A stretch of DNA of 64,000 nucleotides from Bombyx mori (taxonomy: Eukaryota; Arthropoda; Insecta; Lepidoptera; Bombycidae), in the NCBI RefSeq assembly GCF_030269925.1, contig NC_085110.1, forward strand, positions 1,488,001-1,552,000, in the 5' to 3' direction. Position 1 is the stretch's first letter, and each line of letters starts with the position of its first letter. The notes below the pieces were generated by a model that did no database searches, was not told the DNA's origin, and saw nothing but the letters and a program-made list of their open reading frames with translations. Shown one piece after another: positions 13,332-24,067 of the stretch. The position numbers were made by a program, and so were the translations under genes.

Positions 13332-14297
13332 TATTATTAAATTGGATGTGTTTAAACTGCTGCGTTTAATCCATATGAACGTACTACCCTGCCAAGCTAA
13401 AGTTTACATATTTTTTTTATCAAATTATCCTATTACCCTGTCATGTCAGTGCGTTGTTTTTTTTAAATAACTAGATTACTTGAAAAAAGTACTAAGGAAT
13501 TTGGCAGAATTGAGAAAATTACCAATCTTCTCCGCCGTTTTCAAATACTTGACAAATACGTTTTGTGAGTGAAATAGCATATCCATAGTATCTAGAACTT
13601 ACTTGATGTTTAAGTTGGCTCGACTTGTTTCTATACATATGTACGTACGATTATATAGATAGAGTATTTCACATTAACTGCAGTTGTCTCTTTCGTGTGC
13701 AATAGGTTTGAAAGAGAAGGCAAACCTATTTCTCAGATCTCTCGGTAATCAAGTTTTTCCTTGAAATTTGTACCAATAATATAAAACAAAAATCAGGCCT
13801 ACTAGAATGAGTGTTAAAACAAACGACAAGCAGTAAGTATTTAAGGCAATAAACAATGAATTTGATTATAATCCGTTAACAAGTCAGTTATGATAATAAT
13901 GATAACTCACGGAGTATATAAACGTAGTAATATGAACACAGCTGTACTAGAACGAATTTAGTATTTACGTCAATGCATATTTGCATCATAATTACTATCG
14001 CGTTCTAGCTCATACAACCGGTCGGAATGCAGTTGTGCAAATGAAAAAAACTTTTTTCAATATGGCAACGCTAGAAACGTTTTTTTTAAATTATCTGTGG
14101 CCGCTTTTAATTAAAATATTATATGAATTAAATAAAAAACATATTAGAAGTTCAATTTACTTGAATTCTCTGAACATGGGATGAGTTTTAAACAATTTTT
14201 GTTTATATCAAAACTCCCTTATGGGCACATTCTGCGTGTAAATTCAATACTTAATATCATAACTTGAAACTTGATGGTTAAAAAAAATTACGATTCC
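13332..14297. other. No gene supported
   Basis: AT-rich sequence; nothing recognised. Confidence 0.45.
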
Positions 14298-14442
14298 TTT
14301 ACTGTTGTAAATTCAGCGGAACACTGCCCTTGTTAGGACTGGTGTTAGAAAAGTGTCCAGGCTGAACCCCGTGAGCTCACCTACACGTCAAGGAGAAGCT
14401 GAAATAGCCTCTCAAGGCTATCAGCATAGGTAGGGAAACAAA
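14298..14442 (+). mobile_element. Jockey-clade LINE 3' end, short copy
   Basis: GTAAATTCAGCGGAACACTG, CCGTGAGCTCACCTACACG and CAAGGCTATCAGCATAGGTA match the 3' UTR of the copy at 24987-25378, which still carries RT coding sequence. Confidence 0.75.
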
Positions 14443-15446
14443 AGAACGTAAATTATTTGGATTTTGTAACGAAACAATATAAATATATTCCGTTTTAGAA
14501 AACTCAAAGATCAGATACAGATATAATTCATAAGGATTATAATTCATTTTAGTATTAATTGTGATTTGCATCGATGAAGAGAATTAAGAGCGCAATTCAC
14601 AAGGTCAAGGCTTATTAGAGCGCAGTATACGCGCTTTTCGCACGACAATGCCAAAACAACATCCGTCTCTTTTCGACTCGTTTACATAGTGTTTACCTAA
14701 ACGAGATAGCTGTACAACTCAAGAGCACGAGACGTTTAGTAGCGTCCGTCCGCATTCCGGCGCTGAAAATAAATCATTAACGAAATTAGACTTTGTCTAG
14801 GTGATACATCACGGCGACAAGAAACAATTGAATTAACTTGCAATTACTTAATGTGTACATTATATAGTACTATGTTAATAATTAATTAATGACTCTCTAA
14901 AATAATTACGGTCTGGCGATGTAATGTTCTCTAAAATAACACCAATCCATCTATTCTTGTACTCATAAAAGCGGCTGGGAATTCATGGGATAGTTGGTAG
15001 CAGCGTTCTACGTACAGCATACTGGCATTGCCAACCGACATTTACTATTGTGAAGCTGTACGATTTGTATTTGTAAGTTTGAAGGGTAGTACAAATTTTT
15101 AAGAAATTCAACTAAAACTTCGACTTCACATTTCAAAGCGGGTATTTGGGCATTGGTAAGTTTTTGGATTCAGTAAAGCCGAATTTACATTACGAAATTA
15201 GTGGCGTGAAATTAATTTCGTGACATTAGTTTTACTAACAGTTTCACGTGTAATTTAATACTTTCGTAATGCATGCATTAGTTTCATGCATGGAAATTAG
15301 TTTCGTGCCCTGCGCGATTTTTTGGTGAAATTAATGTCATGCAACTAATTTCATAGTGTAAACGCGACGTGAAACTAATGTCGCGAAAGGGCCTGCGCTG
15401 TGCGGACGTGTGTATTGTTAGTTCGGACGCGCTTCAAACGTTGAAA

Positions 15447-15542
15447 ATGGCAAACCAACGATGGAGTACAGATAAAAATATAGATCTTATTAATGAATAT
15501 CAGCGAAAACGGTGTCTCTGGGACCCGAAACACCTACAGTAA
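15447..15542 (+). pseudogene. Truncated MADF/SANT-like ORF of the PIF/Harbinger element
   Basis: ATG then 31 residues, including RWSTDKNIDLINEYQRKRC and LWDPKH, then a stop at the deletion point. The W...LI..Y....LWDP spacing fits the first half of a MADF domain, the DNA-binding partner encoded by PIF/Harbinger elements. Only about a third of a domain remains. Confidence 0.7.
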
Positions 15543-15662
15543 AAAAGCAAAATTATATTCACTCATTCGATAATAGTTTTTATAACTCTCAGGATCTTCA
15601 TCTGCTAATTCAGAGACTAACTTCATTGCACCTAAATGCCTTCTTGTTGACCATCCTCGAAT
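15534..15662 (-). pseudogene. Truncated Harbinger transposase N-terminus
   Basis: A 42-residue minus-strand frame contains HLGAMKLVSELADEDPESY followed by KNYYRMSEYNF. This fits the ...Y.NYFRM....F.. segment just before the DDE catalytic domain of Harbinger transposases. It stops at the junction with the MADF remnant; no catalytic residues remain. Confidence 0.7.
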
Positions 15663-15912
15663 CTACCAACCTTTTTTTCTTGATAGTCTTTTTTTTAAGT
15701 TTATAGGTATATAAACATTTCTTTAGCTACATTGAATATAGCATATAGCATAGAATTTAGCTTTGATGGTGATGGCGCCATGGTTACTGCGATACTGTGG
15801 ATTTCGCGACACTAATTTTTTGACGAAATTACTTTCGCATATATCGAAACTACTTTCGTGAAACTGAGCTCAACATGCATGACACTAATTTCGTAATGTA
15901 AACTCGGCATAA

Positions 15913-16310
15913 GTCGTCGTGGCCTAAAGGATAAGCCGTCCGGTGCATTCGTATCTAGCGATGCGACTGTGTCGGTGTTCGAATCCCGCAGGTAAATAGC
16001 AATTTTTTTAATGAAATATCTACGTACTTAGTAAATGTTCACTACTGGTGGTGGTGGTGGTGGTGGTGGTACTGGTGGTTAGGACGTCTTGTGAGTTCGC
16101 ATGGGTAGGTACCACCACCACCTTGCCTATTTCTGCCGTGAAGCAGTAATTCGTTTCGTTTTGAAGGGAGGTAGCTCTTGTAAAACTGAGACCTTTTAGA
16201 AATCACATCTTAGGTGGCGGCATTTACGTTGTACATGTCTATGGGCTCTAGTAACCACTTAACATCAGGTGGGCCGTGAGTACGTCCACCACCCACAACG
16301 CTAAAAAAAA
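15913..16310 (+). mobile_element. Bm1-like SINE with tRNA-related head (most complete copy)
   Basis: The head GTCGTCGTGGCCTAAAGGAT with the B-box-like GTGTTCGAATCCC is a tRNA-derived pol III promoter. A (GGT)n expansion at 16046-16080 replaces part of the middle, then the body runs to an A-tract. It abuts the TAA target duplication of the PIF/Harbinger element. Confidence 0.8.
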
Positions 16311-16759
16311 CCGCAATTGGATGTCGTAAGCTCAACAACGGCCAATAACATAATAATTGACAGTTCGAAATGGCGCGGCGTCAGTTGTCAAAAATCGTTA
16401 ACGTCTCCCAGTAGTGTGTCCGCACGCATAGTTGTGACGATCGCCGTGTCGTTAGCCGCGATCTGAGATCCTGAATGGACATTTCAATCTAGTTTTTATT
16501 TATAGTGGTTGGGCATGTTTTTATTGATACTCCTGAATGAGTAGGTGTCTGTGCGCAACAAGTTATTTTAGTATCTTTTTGTTTTTTCTATATTCATTAT
16601 TGATACAATATATTATTATATAAAGAAAAAAACAAAAACAATTTGCTATTTTAGTCAACATGTTATCCGTTTTATCTGCGCAGAGTTCATGCGTACGTTC
16701 GATGGTAAGGATAACTTTTACAACACAACTGAGACTGATCTCATGCCTCGAAAATGAAC

Positions 16760-17060
16760 CTTCACTTTCTGATGTCTATGGACTGTTTTTGTCTTACCAT
16801 TCTTGTCAGAGCGGTCGTGACCGTCATTCAGTATCACTGCTGTGGGCAGATGTTATGCGCTGCACGAGTAATCGGAACTTCTCCCGGTCTGTCTGGTATG
16901 GGCCTGGTACACTCAACCGCCAACTGTCGACTTGAATTGGTCGATCCATCGCATGGGCAACCTTCCACGCGGTCTGGTGTCTTGTAATTTGCCCTGAATG
17001 ATAAGGTGCTCTATGGAGTAATTTCCTCGCCGAGAGATAAGCCGTTATGAAAGTCGTCTA
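16760..17060 (-). pseudogene. Decayed LINE reverse-transcriptase C-terminus
   Basis: On minus, IIQGKLQDTRPRGRLPMRW and IDQFKSTVGG followed by stops and shifts resemble the RPRGR.P.RW.DQ tail of RTE/CR1-like LINE proteins. The long plus-strand frames here (16660-16987) are antisense shadows of it. Confidence 0.65.
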
Positions 17061-17661
17061 TGGACTACGGTTAACATATACAACAAGCAGGTAGCACGTG
17101 AGCTCGTTCACGTTCATACGTAAAAAAACATTGCCGAAAAGTGCCGGGGGTCACCATCGACCAGAACTAGGAAACAAGTATTACGTAATGGGGCGACTTG
17201 AGGCCAGAAAGGAAGGGAAGTCGAACAAGAACGCATGGTTACTTAACAACAATAGGATAGCGGTACCGGCTCACAGTCCGCCCTGTCAATAGTAAACGCA
17301 AGTTGATGATCGCAGTACGCTGATAAGACTCAGACAAGGCTTGAATATCCTGTGAATCCCTTACTGCATTTAACGAGACCCACGAGAAGAGATGGCTTGG
17401 TGCTAATCTAGACCGACACCAGACAGCCATTACACTTCGAAAGCTCTACCCGGACTCTTGCGTTGAAATAAGATTCCAATCGACAGGTTAACAACAAGGT
17501 AATTACATAACAACAGCCTTGTACGAGTTGTGGAATTAACAACACAAAAGCTGGAAGGACGCGGACGAACTGTTACCGGTTATCGATGTGGCCAACTTAT
17601 GAACTACTTTGTAACGATTCGATGTTGTAATTGTGTTATTATAACAGTATTTCTCTTTGAG

Positions 17662-17914
17662 CTTTTTTTAGCGTAGATGGTTGGGCAAGCTCACAGCCCA
17701 CCTGGTACTAAATGGTTACCGGACCCATAGACATCTACAACGTAAATGCCCGCCGCCCACCTTGAGATACCTATGAGTTCTAAGATCTCACCTATAGTTA
17801 CAACGGTTGCCCCACTCTTCAAACCGAAAGGAATTACTGTTTCACGGCTGCAATAGGCAGGGTGGTGGTGGTACGTACCCGTGCGGATTCACAAGAGGTC
17901 CCACCACCAGTAAA
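17662..17914 (-). mobile_element. Bm1-like SINE, headless form
   Basis: Minus-strand copy; the right end CCCACCACCAGTAAAA is the usual headless start. Confidence 0.85.
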
Positions 17915-19198
17915 ACTTATATGGAACATGTATGAATTAGTCTAAAAAAATTGCACTGATATTCTCCTTAATGATTTAAGACTACAAAACAACACCTTTT
18001 CATCAATCAATGTATAACTATGAATTGAAAGGAATTTGTTCACTGTTGCGCCACGGTCACCAGAAAAGCATATCGACGCGGTGGTAAGGGTACTTCCTAA
18101 TCCACAAAAGCACGCTACAGCTTCCGATTGAATAATGAAATTAATATAGTTTGCCATCATTTTAATGCTTCGATCAACAATAGTGTTGATCGAAGGTTGC
18201 AAACAATAGATACGTATTATGATCAATGACGAATGCCTCAAATTGAGAAGCCTGCCTTTTTTTGGGTCCAGGTACTTTCGATACTATGAAAATCTTGTCA
18301 ATCAAAACTATTTTAGCATGGATTTTAGTCTGGGCATCAACTTCAACTTATTACGAATGATATCGGCTATTTCCTTTTTATTTACAGAGCTCCTATATTA
18401 ATGTGAGTCGATACTATCATGTGACGTGTTATCTTCCTTCAAGATCTTAGTATATTACTCAAATGGCCACCCCATTAGCATAGTAGCATGGTGTAGTTGT
18501 ATCAATATGGGGTGACTTCTATCGCTCTTATCATTAGGTGCATCAGAATAGATCAGCAAAAAACAACATTCTATCAGTCCAATAGCAAAAAGGTTGCCTG
18601 ATAAGTTATTCCTATTCGGAGAGTGTAAATTTAATTAAATTATTAACACTAACAGCAATACCAATCTTCACAAATAAAACTAAAACTGATCGTTAATTAG
18701 TTAAAAATGGGGACCATACAGACAACATTCAATTTAAATATTAATTACCAGCATAAAATTTACGCATATAATTGAATTATCAAACTAATAGGTGGTCGTC
18801 AATGTTTAATGCTAATTGTGAACAGAAAAATAGATAAATGAAACGTAATATTTTAAAAACATCACGTACCTTTTTATAATGGATATCCCAAAATCAATAT
18901 GAGACTGTATACGAACGTGATAAAATCAAGAAACTGGACCGTTTCAAAGATAAGGTACAAGATGCTTGTTAGCACATCCGTGATAACGTACAGATCGCAC
19001 TATTTAACTAAAATTTAGTTATTGGCACTACATAACGATTCAGCGAAGTATTTTAGCACCGAAACTTTTGAAGTACCTGTTGGCTTCGGGAGGCTGAAGT
19101 GATCTCGTCATATAACAATCGGTATTTACATGTTAATTTGTTTCGTACATTACCCGGTGCTGTTAAACAATAAATTGTAGCTTCGTATTATATATGTA
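17915..19198. other. No gene supported; perfect hairpin at 18168-18195
   Basis: Arms CTTCGATCAACA / TGTTGATCGAAG (12 bp) with loop ATAG. The 99-codon minus frame around it has no domain. Confidence 0.5.
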
Positions 19199-19616
19199 TC
19201 TATATATTAATACGTGAAGCAAAAACTATGTATCCCTTTTTACGAAAATTGCGCGGACGGAGGAGTATGAAATTTTCCACACTTATAGAGAATATAGAGA
19301 AGAAGTGCACAATGCTAATATTTTTTTTAAATAATGCATAAAAGATACATTAAGTCAATAAAGAAAACATTACACACACTACTACCATGTATTTGACGCA
19401 CACACGCATGCATACTATTTATTGTCAAACTGTTGTTCTTGACGTCTGTTGTCAAATTGAGAATAGATTAAATATTGTTTGTCTTTGTTAATATTTTTTA
19501 TAGTGTAGTCTTGGCGAAATTAGTGATTATAGAAGTATTAAATAAAATCATAATAGTGTACAAACTTACAATTCCAATTAATTATAGTCGAATTTCGACT
19601 ACTGCGGGACCTCTAG
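19199..19616 (+). mobile_element. Non-autonomous Helitron, copy 2
   Basis: TC start, hairpin AGTCGAATTTCGACT at 19586-19600, CTAG end, A before and T after the element. Nearly the same sequence as the copy at 12913-13331. Confidence 0.9.
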
Positions 19617-19727
19617 TATATTTTAACTACAACAAAAACTCATTATAATGTTTAAGGAAAAAAGAAATGTTACGAGCTGCGGTTACCTAATTTCTACGAA
19701 CAGAACCTTTCATAATTAATATCGTAA

Positions 19728-20066
19728 TCCTGTATTTTATTATTTTATTTGTGTATTACAACAGACGTGTAGGCAGACGAGTATACGGCCCACCTGATGG
19801 TAAGCGGTTCAAGGACGTCAGCAATGCCAGGGGCAGTGACAAGCCGCTGCCTACCATTAGACACAAGTACTTTCCGCAAGCCTCGTTTGAAGGACACCTC
19901 GGGAAACACCGTGGAGGGGAGTTCATTCCAAAGCTGAATGGTACGTGGCAGAAAAGGTCTTTGGAAACGCCTTTTCGATGAAGGCAGCGGTTCCAGATAA
20001 TATGGATGAACTCTGCTCTGATGGCGGGAGGTGTGACGATAAAAAGGAAATGAGGGAATCATCTCG
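19728..20066 (-). mobile_element. LINE 3' end (family C) with RT C-terminal peptide
   Basis: A minus-strand frame (20062 to 19745) reads HTSRHQSRVHPYYLEPLPSS and FLPRTIQLWNELPSTVFPE, the usual C-terminus of jockey/CR1-like LINE ORF2. The GTAGGCAGACGAGTATACGG segment marks the 3' UTR shared with six shorter copies. 5'-truncated. Confidence 0.75.
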
Positions 20067-20317
20067 AATAATTCCTCAGATACAGATACAATTATAACAC
20101 AGATGAGTGGGCGAAATCATAGCCCATCTGGTATCAAGTGGTTACTGAAGCCCAAGTAATAGCCCAACTAGTTATATACGTATTTGTATCGCAAAATTGT
20201 TACCGAAATGCGAGAACTGAACATCGGCCCGATGTCATCGCTTGATACGAATAGTCTTACCAAGACAACTTCAAACTTAAGTTCTTAATAAAATAATTAT
20301 TATTTAGGTAAAGCTAC

Positions 20318-21187
20318 TTATAAATAAAAAATCTGCGTTAGCTCACCGCCAGTTGGCAGTGTTCCCAGGAGGATGGCAGCATTTCCACGCTGGATAGCAA
20401 TGCTAATTCTTTGTGCAAAATACGTACCGGCCTTCTGGTCTCCCGAGGCCTCCAATAGTTTTTTTTTAAGGTCCTTAAAAAAGCTTTTAGCAGATGGGCC
20501 CCAGGGGCCCAAAGTTTCTACCCCAAACGGAACAAAAATGAAATCTTTAGAGAGATTTTCATATTTCCGCCGTTTGAGGCCTTCAGCCGTTGAAGCAGCG
20601 CTGCCAGTGTTAGAATTAGTCCTAGGAAGATGTGTCGGTGCCATGGTATCTACACAAGTCGCATCCCAAACGAGCGGTCGACCCATCTTCCAGGGAATAA
20701 TCGACATACCGTCTGGTCTCTTACCATCGCCTCGCACCAAACCATTCGGTTCTAGAATGGCTGGCACGCCGGCGCTGACAAGGGCCCGACGGATGATGTC
20801 ATTTATGCTGGCGTAGCGGGATATTCTGCCAGCGTTTTTCACGCATGAGAGCCCGTGGTAACCAAAGCGGTCGACAATGTTGCCACACTGGCAGTGATGC
20901 TGAACACAGCAAGGTGCCCCCAGGCGAAGACAGGTTGCTAAACGAAAGCTATTGTCGGACATTAGAGTGCCGGTATGAAGTGATGGATGGGCTTGCAACC
21001 ATAGCCCCGATTCCAATTCTGCAACTGCGAGGAGGCGAGCACGCTCTGTTGAATCTCTACATGAGTCAAGAAGATTTTTACGTATTAATTCACAGAGCGG
21101 CTCATCCCACAATCGCTGAGAAGTCGGGACCGTGGGCAGATCAGTATTAGGGCAGGCTAGTAACCACTCATTTCTTGCTTCAGTCAT
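20318..21187 (-). CDS. Retroelement-derived ORF, 289 aa, with zinc-finger and PD-(D/E)xK-like motif
   Basis: This frame is uninterrupted from ATG (21187) to TAA. A Cys/His cluster (C93, C94, C99, C101, H111, C115; CQCGNIVDRFGYHGLSC) precedes GDGKRPDGM (155-161) and LVWDATCVD (172-180), then VET (223-225) and QRISIAIQRGNA. The CxC...H...C followed by RPD-x15-D layout resembles the restriction-like endonuclease found at the C-terminus of some LINE proteins. From memory, similar sequences occur as repeated retroelement tails in many animals. No reverse transcriptase is attached here, so it is a 3' fragment or separate ORF. Which element class it belongs to is not settled. Confidence 0.65.
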   Translation of the reverse strand: MTEARNEWLLACPNTDLPTVPTSQRLWDEPLCELIRKNLLDSCRDSTERARLLAVAELESGLWLQAHPSLHTGTLMSDNSFRLATCLRLGAPCCVQHHCQCGNIVDRFGYHGLSCVKNAGRISRYASINDIIRRALVSAGVPAILEPNGLVRGDGKRPDGMSIIPWKMGRPLVWDATCVDTMAPTHLPRTNSNTGSAASTAEGLKRRKYENLSKDFIFVPFGVETLGPWGPSAKSFFKDLKKKLLEASGDQKAGTYFAQRISIAIQRGNAAILLGTLPTGGELTQIFYL

Positions 21188-21540
21188 ATAAGTGATTTTT
21201 GGAAAAAATTAAATTTCAACACTCGCTGAATTTAAATTTAAGAAAGTATCTGCACACTAAGCATTACACTCTTATTACCTGTTTAACTTATATAAAGTTC
21301 TCTGCGCAAAAGGTGCTGGAAAAGGAAAAGTTTTTCGGGGATTTTTTTTTTTTCGTATTTATCTGGTGCCCCTTGCTATGTCCTTGAAGATTGCACAACA
21401 TGGGCGTTTTGGACTTTCTCTGGGTCGGTATATGATCATTGGCAGTGCTGTGCTTCCTTTTAAATTACTAAAAACTAGAAACTATGGGGCACCAGAACTA
21501 CGACACAAGTCATCACTTTCGGGAATTAACCTATACTGTA

Positions 21541-21712
21541 GTGTGCTTAGTGCGAGTTTTTTGACTACTGAATCGTGTAAAAGTTCACTCATATTTGTAG
21601 AGAGTTGAAACAGCGATCCTGGCGGAAAACGTAGTGGAGTTGTTCTAACTCCATACAAATTTGAGTTAACTTTTACGTGATCGAGAAGTTAAAAAACACG
21701 CACTAAGCACAC
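21541..21712. mobile_element. Diverged MITE, same family as 432-589
   Basis: The left end GTGTGCTTAGTGCGAGTTTT and the right end CGCACTAAGCACAC are inverted repeats; the interior GAAACAGCGATCCTGGCGG matches the first copy. Confidence 0.8.
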
Positions 21713-22603
21713 AGGATGTAAAAAAACGCGTTGTAGATCGCTAGTAAAAACAAACATTAAATCATGGAAACGTAACACCGATTACGAAATTCTCGCACGT
21801 TTAATAAATATTTCTACATGCATATTGACAAGTTCTTATCATGCATATTTCGTGCGAATATTTTATGCGAAAAAACAAAACATTCCAACGTAATTACTTA
21901 TCGACCCATTTCTTCGGTCAACGACACTCCATTCATGAGTCGGACCTAAATTGACTATCTTATCTGTGGCTTCCCTGCACGGTTTAATTACCTCCCCCAT
22001 GACGTTGCTTCTTTGAACCTCAAATCGATTTTATAAAAGAGCAAGCAAGCACTTAATTAAATCTCACATCTTACATTCATATAATATTTACAAAGTGAGG
22101 GTAATTTCGTTTTGAAGCGAGTCATCGTCGTTTTACTTTTGACGCTTAATAAGCTGAAAAAAACTTAATTAAATTCTCCAGTGGAGCAAGAGAGATACCG
22201 TGTGTACCCACAATTTCATATTTACATAATATTCGTTATTTTTTTTAAGTAGATACGTTCTTTTTTATTATTATACATTATTGATATATGCGTTCTTTCA
22301 TGTTTCATGTTAGATAGCAAAACTTGTTATCGTTGTGGTTTTCATTTTGTTCGGAGGTTTCAATTTCAAATAAACTGTGACACTTTTTCCCTTAAAATAA
22401 CAATGTTGAATAAACAATAAACAACGAACAACTGTTACAACGTATACATAAGCAAAGACAAAATAGTTAAGTTTCATTTTTCCCTCTGTTTGTGAATGGA
22501 TTTTCTTTTTCTTATTTGGTTGGTCACTTTTGACGAGTCTTTTTTCTATTTAGCAAAAAACAATTTTGAAATATGTAGTAGTTTGAAATCTTCTATCTAT
22601 ATC
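21713..22603. other. No gene supported
   Basis: AT-rich; nothing recognised on either strand. Confidence 0.45.
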
Positions 22604-22847
22604 TCTATGTATAAAATATAATTGCTGTTCGTTAGTCTCGCTAAAACTCGAGAACGGCTGGACCGATTTGGCTAGGTTTGGTCTTGAATTATTCGTGGAA
22701 GTCCAGGGAAGGTTTAAAAGGTGAGAAAATATAAAAAAACTCGGAATTATATTAAAACCAAACAATTTTGTTTTTCCTTTGATGTGTCCCCTTGATGTGT
22801 CTTTTATTTATCGATCGAGACACTACGAAGTCTGCCGGGTCAGCTAA
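22604..22847 (+). mobile_element. Helitron-like repeat (second family)
   Basis: Contains TTGCTGTTCGTTAGTCTCGC and ends GAAGTCTGCCGGGTCAGCTAA then T. The same family lies on minus at 53435-53722 with cleaner ends. Confidence 0.65.
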
Positions 22848-23036
22848 TATCCAATAAATTTATAGTGCATTAATACTTTTTTGTTAGTTACATTAGAACT
22901 AGTCGAAACCAACCCGCTTTGCTGACCGTTCTTTGATCCGATTGCTGCCAACCTCACAATATCACCTGCTAGGGCATTCTGAAGGTTTCCAAAAAACTTC
23001 ATCGGAACCTTTTCAGAAATCGAATATTTATATACA

Positions 23037-23639
23037 CTAGATTTCCCGCAGTAGTCGAAATTCGACTATAATTAATTGAAATTGTAAGTTTGTACACTAT
23101 TATGATTGTATTTTATACTTCTATAATAACAAATTTCGCCAAGACTACACTATAAAAAATATTAACAAAGACAAACAATATTTAATCTATTCTCAATTTG
23201 ACAACAGACGTCAAGAACAAAAGTTTGACAATAAATAGTAGGCATGGGCCGCAGAAATCGTGGCAGACCCAAACTCCGATGGTTGGATGGCGTGGAGCGC
23301 GACCTCAAAAATATCGGCGTCAAGAACTGGAAGGAGAAAGCCTTGAACAGAGCAGTCTGGAGAGACATACTGGACCAGGCTAAGGCCCACCCTGGGCTGT
23401 AAGGCCTAAGATGATGATGATGATGATGCGTGTGTGCATCAAATACATGGTATGTAGTGAGTGTAATGTTTTCTTTATTGATTTAAGGTATCTTTTATGC
23501 ATTATTTAAAAAAAAAAAATTAGCCTTGTGCACTTCTTCTCTATATTCTCTATAAGCGTGGAAAATTTCATACTCCTCCGTCCGCGAAATTTTCGTAAAA
23601 AGAGATACAAAGATTTTGCTTCACGTATTATTATATAGA
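23037..23639 (-). mobile_element. Non-autonomous Helitron, copy 3, interrupted
   Basis: Minus-strand copy: CTAG end at 23037-23040 with hairpin AGTCGAAATTCGACT, TC start at 23639, A/T flanks. A LINE 3' end (23246-23428) is inserted inside. Confidence 0.9.
23246..23428 (+). mobile_element. 5'-truncated RTE-like LINE end nested in Helitron
   Basis: The frame [19 protein letters not shown], then [16 protein letters not shown] and TAA at 23400-23402, is the C-terminus of an RTE/CR1-like LINE protein. A (ATG)n tail (23411-23428) marks its 3' end, after which Helitron sequence resumes at CGTGTGTGC. Confidence 0.85.
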
Positions 23640-23932
23640 TAGCTACTGGTAGGATTATTAACATATGAGATCGGCTAGTCCGCGAAATCAATTTTAAAAT
23701 GATGTTAACGTATCAATAAATAAATTTTATGTCACACTTATCCTCTACATCGATTTGGCAATAGTTATTTTATTCAGATTTTCTTGGACGAGAGTATTAG
23801 TGGTGTTTATCGTAAATTAATATATGCAGAATTTGCCACTCTGTATTTTTCTGTATTGATTTTTATTACAATAGGTTCATCCTTAAATTGACATCCGATT
23901 CTATTGGACAATCGTCATTTACGAACCCGTGT

Positions 23933-24067
23933 CTCTTCTATGTTCTATATCGTTCCCTCGCTGCTGAGGATCGCGACCACATGTGACGTTCTTCCACTGT
24001 GTTCGATCATGCGTGGCATGGACCACATGGTACCGACTACCACCAAGTCCTTTTCTCTTACTAGATC
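23933..24067. mobile_element. 135-bp insertion with 14-bp target duplication
   Basis: TTACGAACCCGTGT occurs at 23919-23932 and exactly again at 24068-24081. The unit between (CTCTTCTATGTTCTATATCG ... CTTACTAGATC) is probably a short truncated retroposon of unknown family. Confidence 0.7.

Larger units (their letters stand above)
15177..15909. mobile_element. PIF/Harbinger deletion derivative, 733 bp, TAA target duplication
   Basis: TIRs start AGCCGAATTTACATTACGAA at the left; the right end, on the complement, starts TGCCGAGTTTACATTACGAA. TAA flanks both ends (15174-15176 and 15910-15912), the TWA-type 3-bp duplication of the superfamily. Inside are an N-terminal MADF/Myb-like peptide on plus and an N-terminal transposase peptide on minus, joined by an internal deletion. 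Confidence 0.88.

Noticed and set aside
16660..16987. Overlapping plus-strand frames of 91 and 77 codons
   Set aside because: The opposite strand carries a decayed LINE tail (RPRGRLPMRW), which explains the openness.
20373..21150. Plus-strand frames of 147 and 101 codons
   Set aside because: Antisense of the 289-codon retroelement ORF; no motifs of their own.
21363..21495. 10-bp inverted repeat CTGGTGCCCC / GGGGCACCAG, 133 bp span
   Set aside because: Possible tiny MITE, but no target duplication and no second copy seen in the window.
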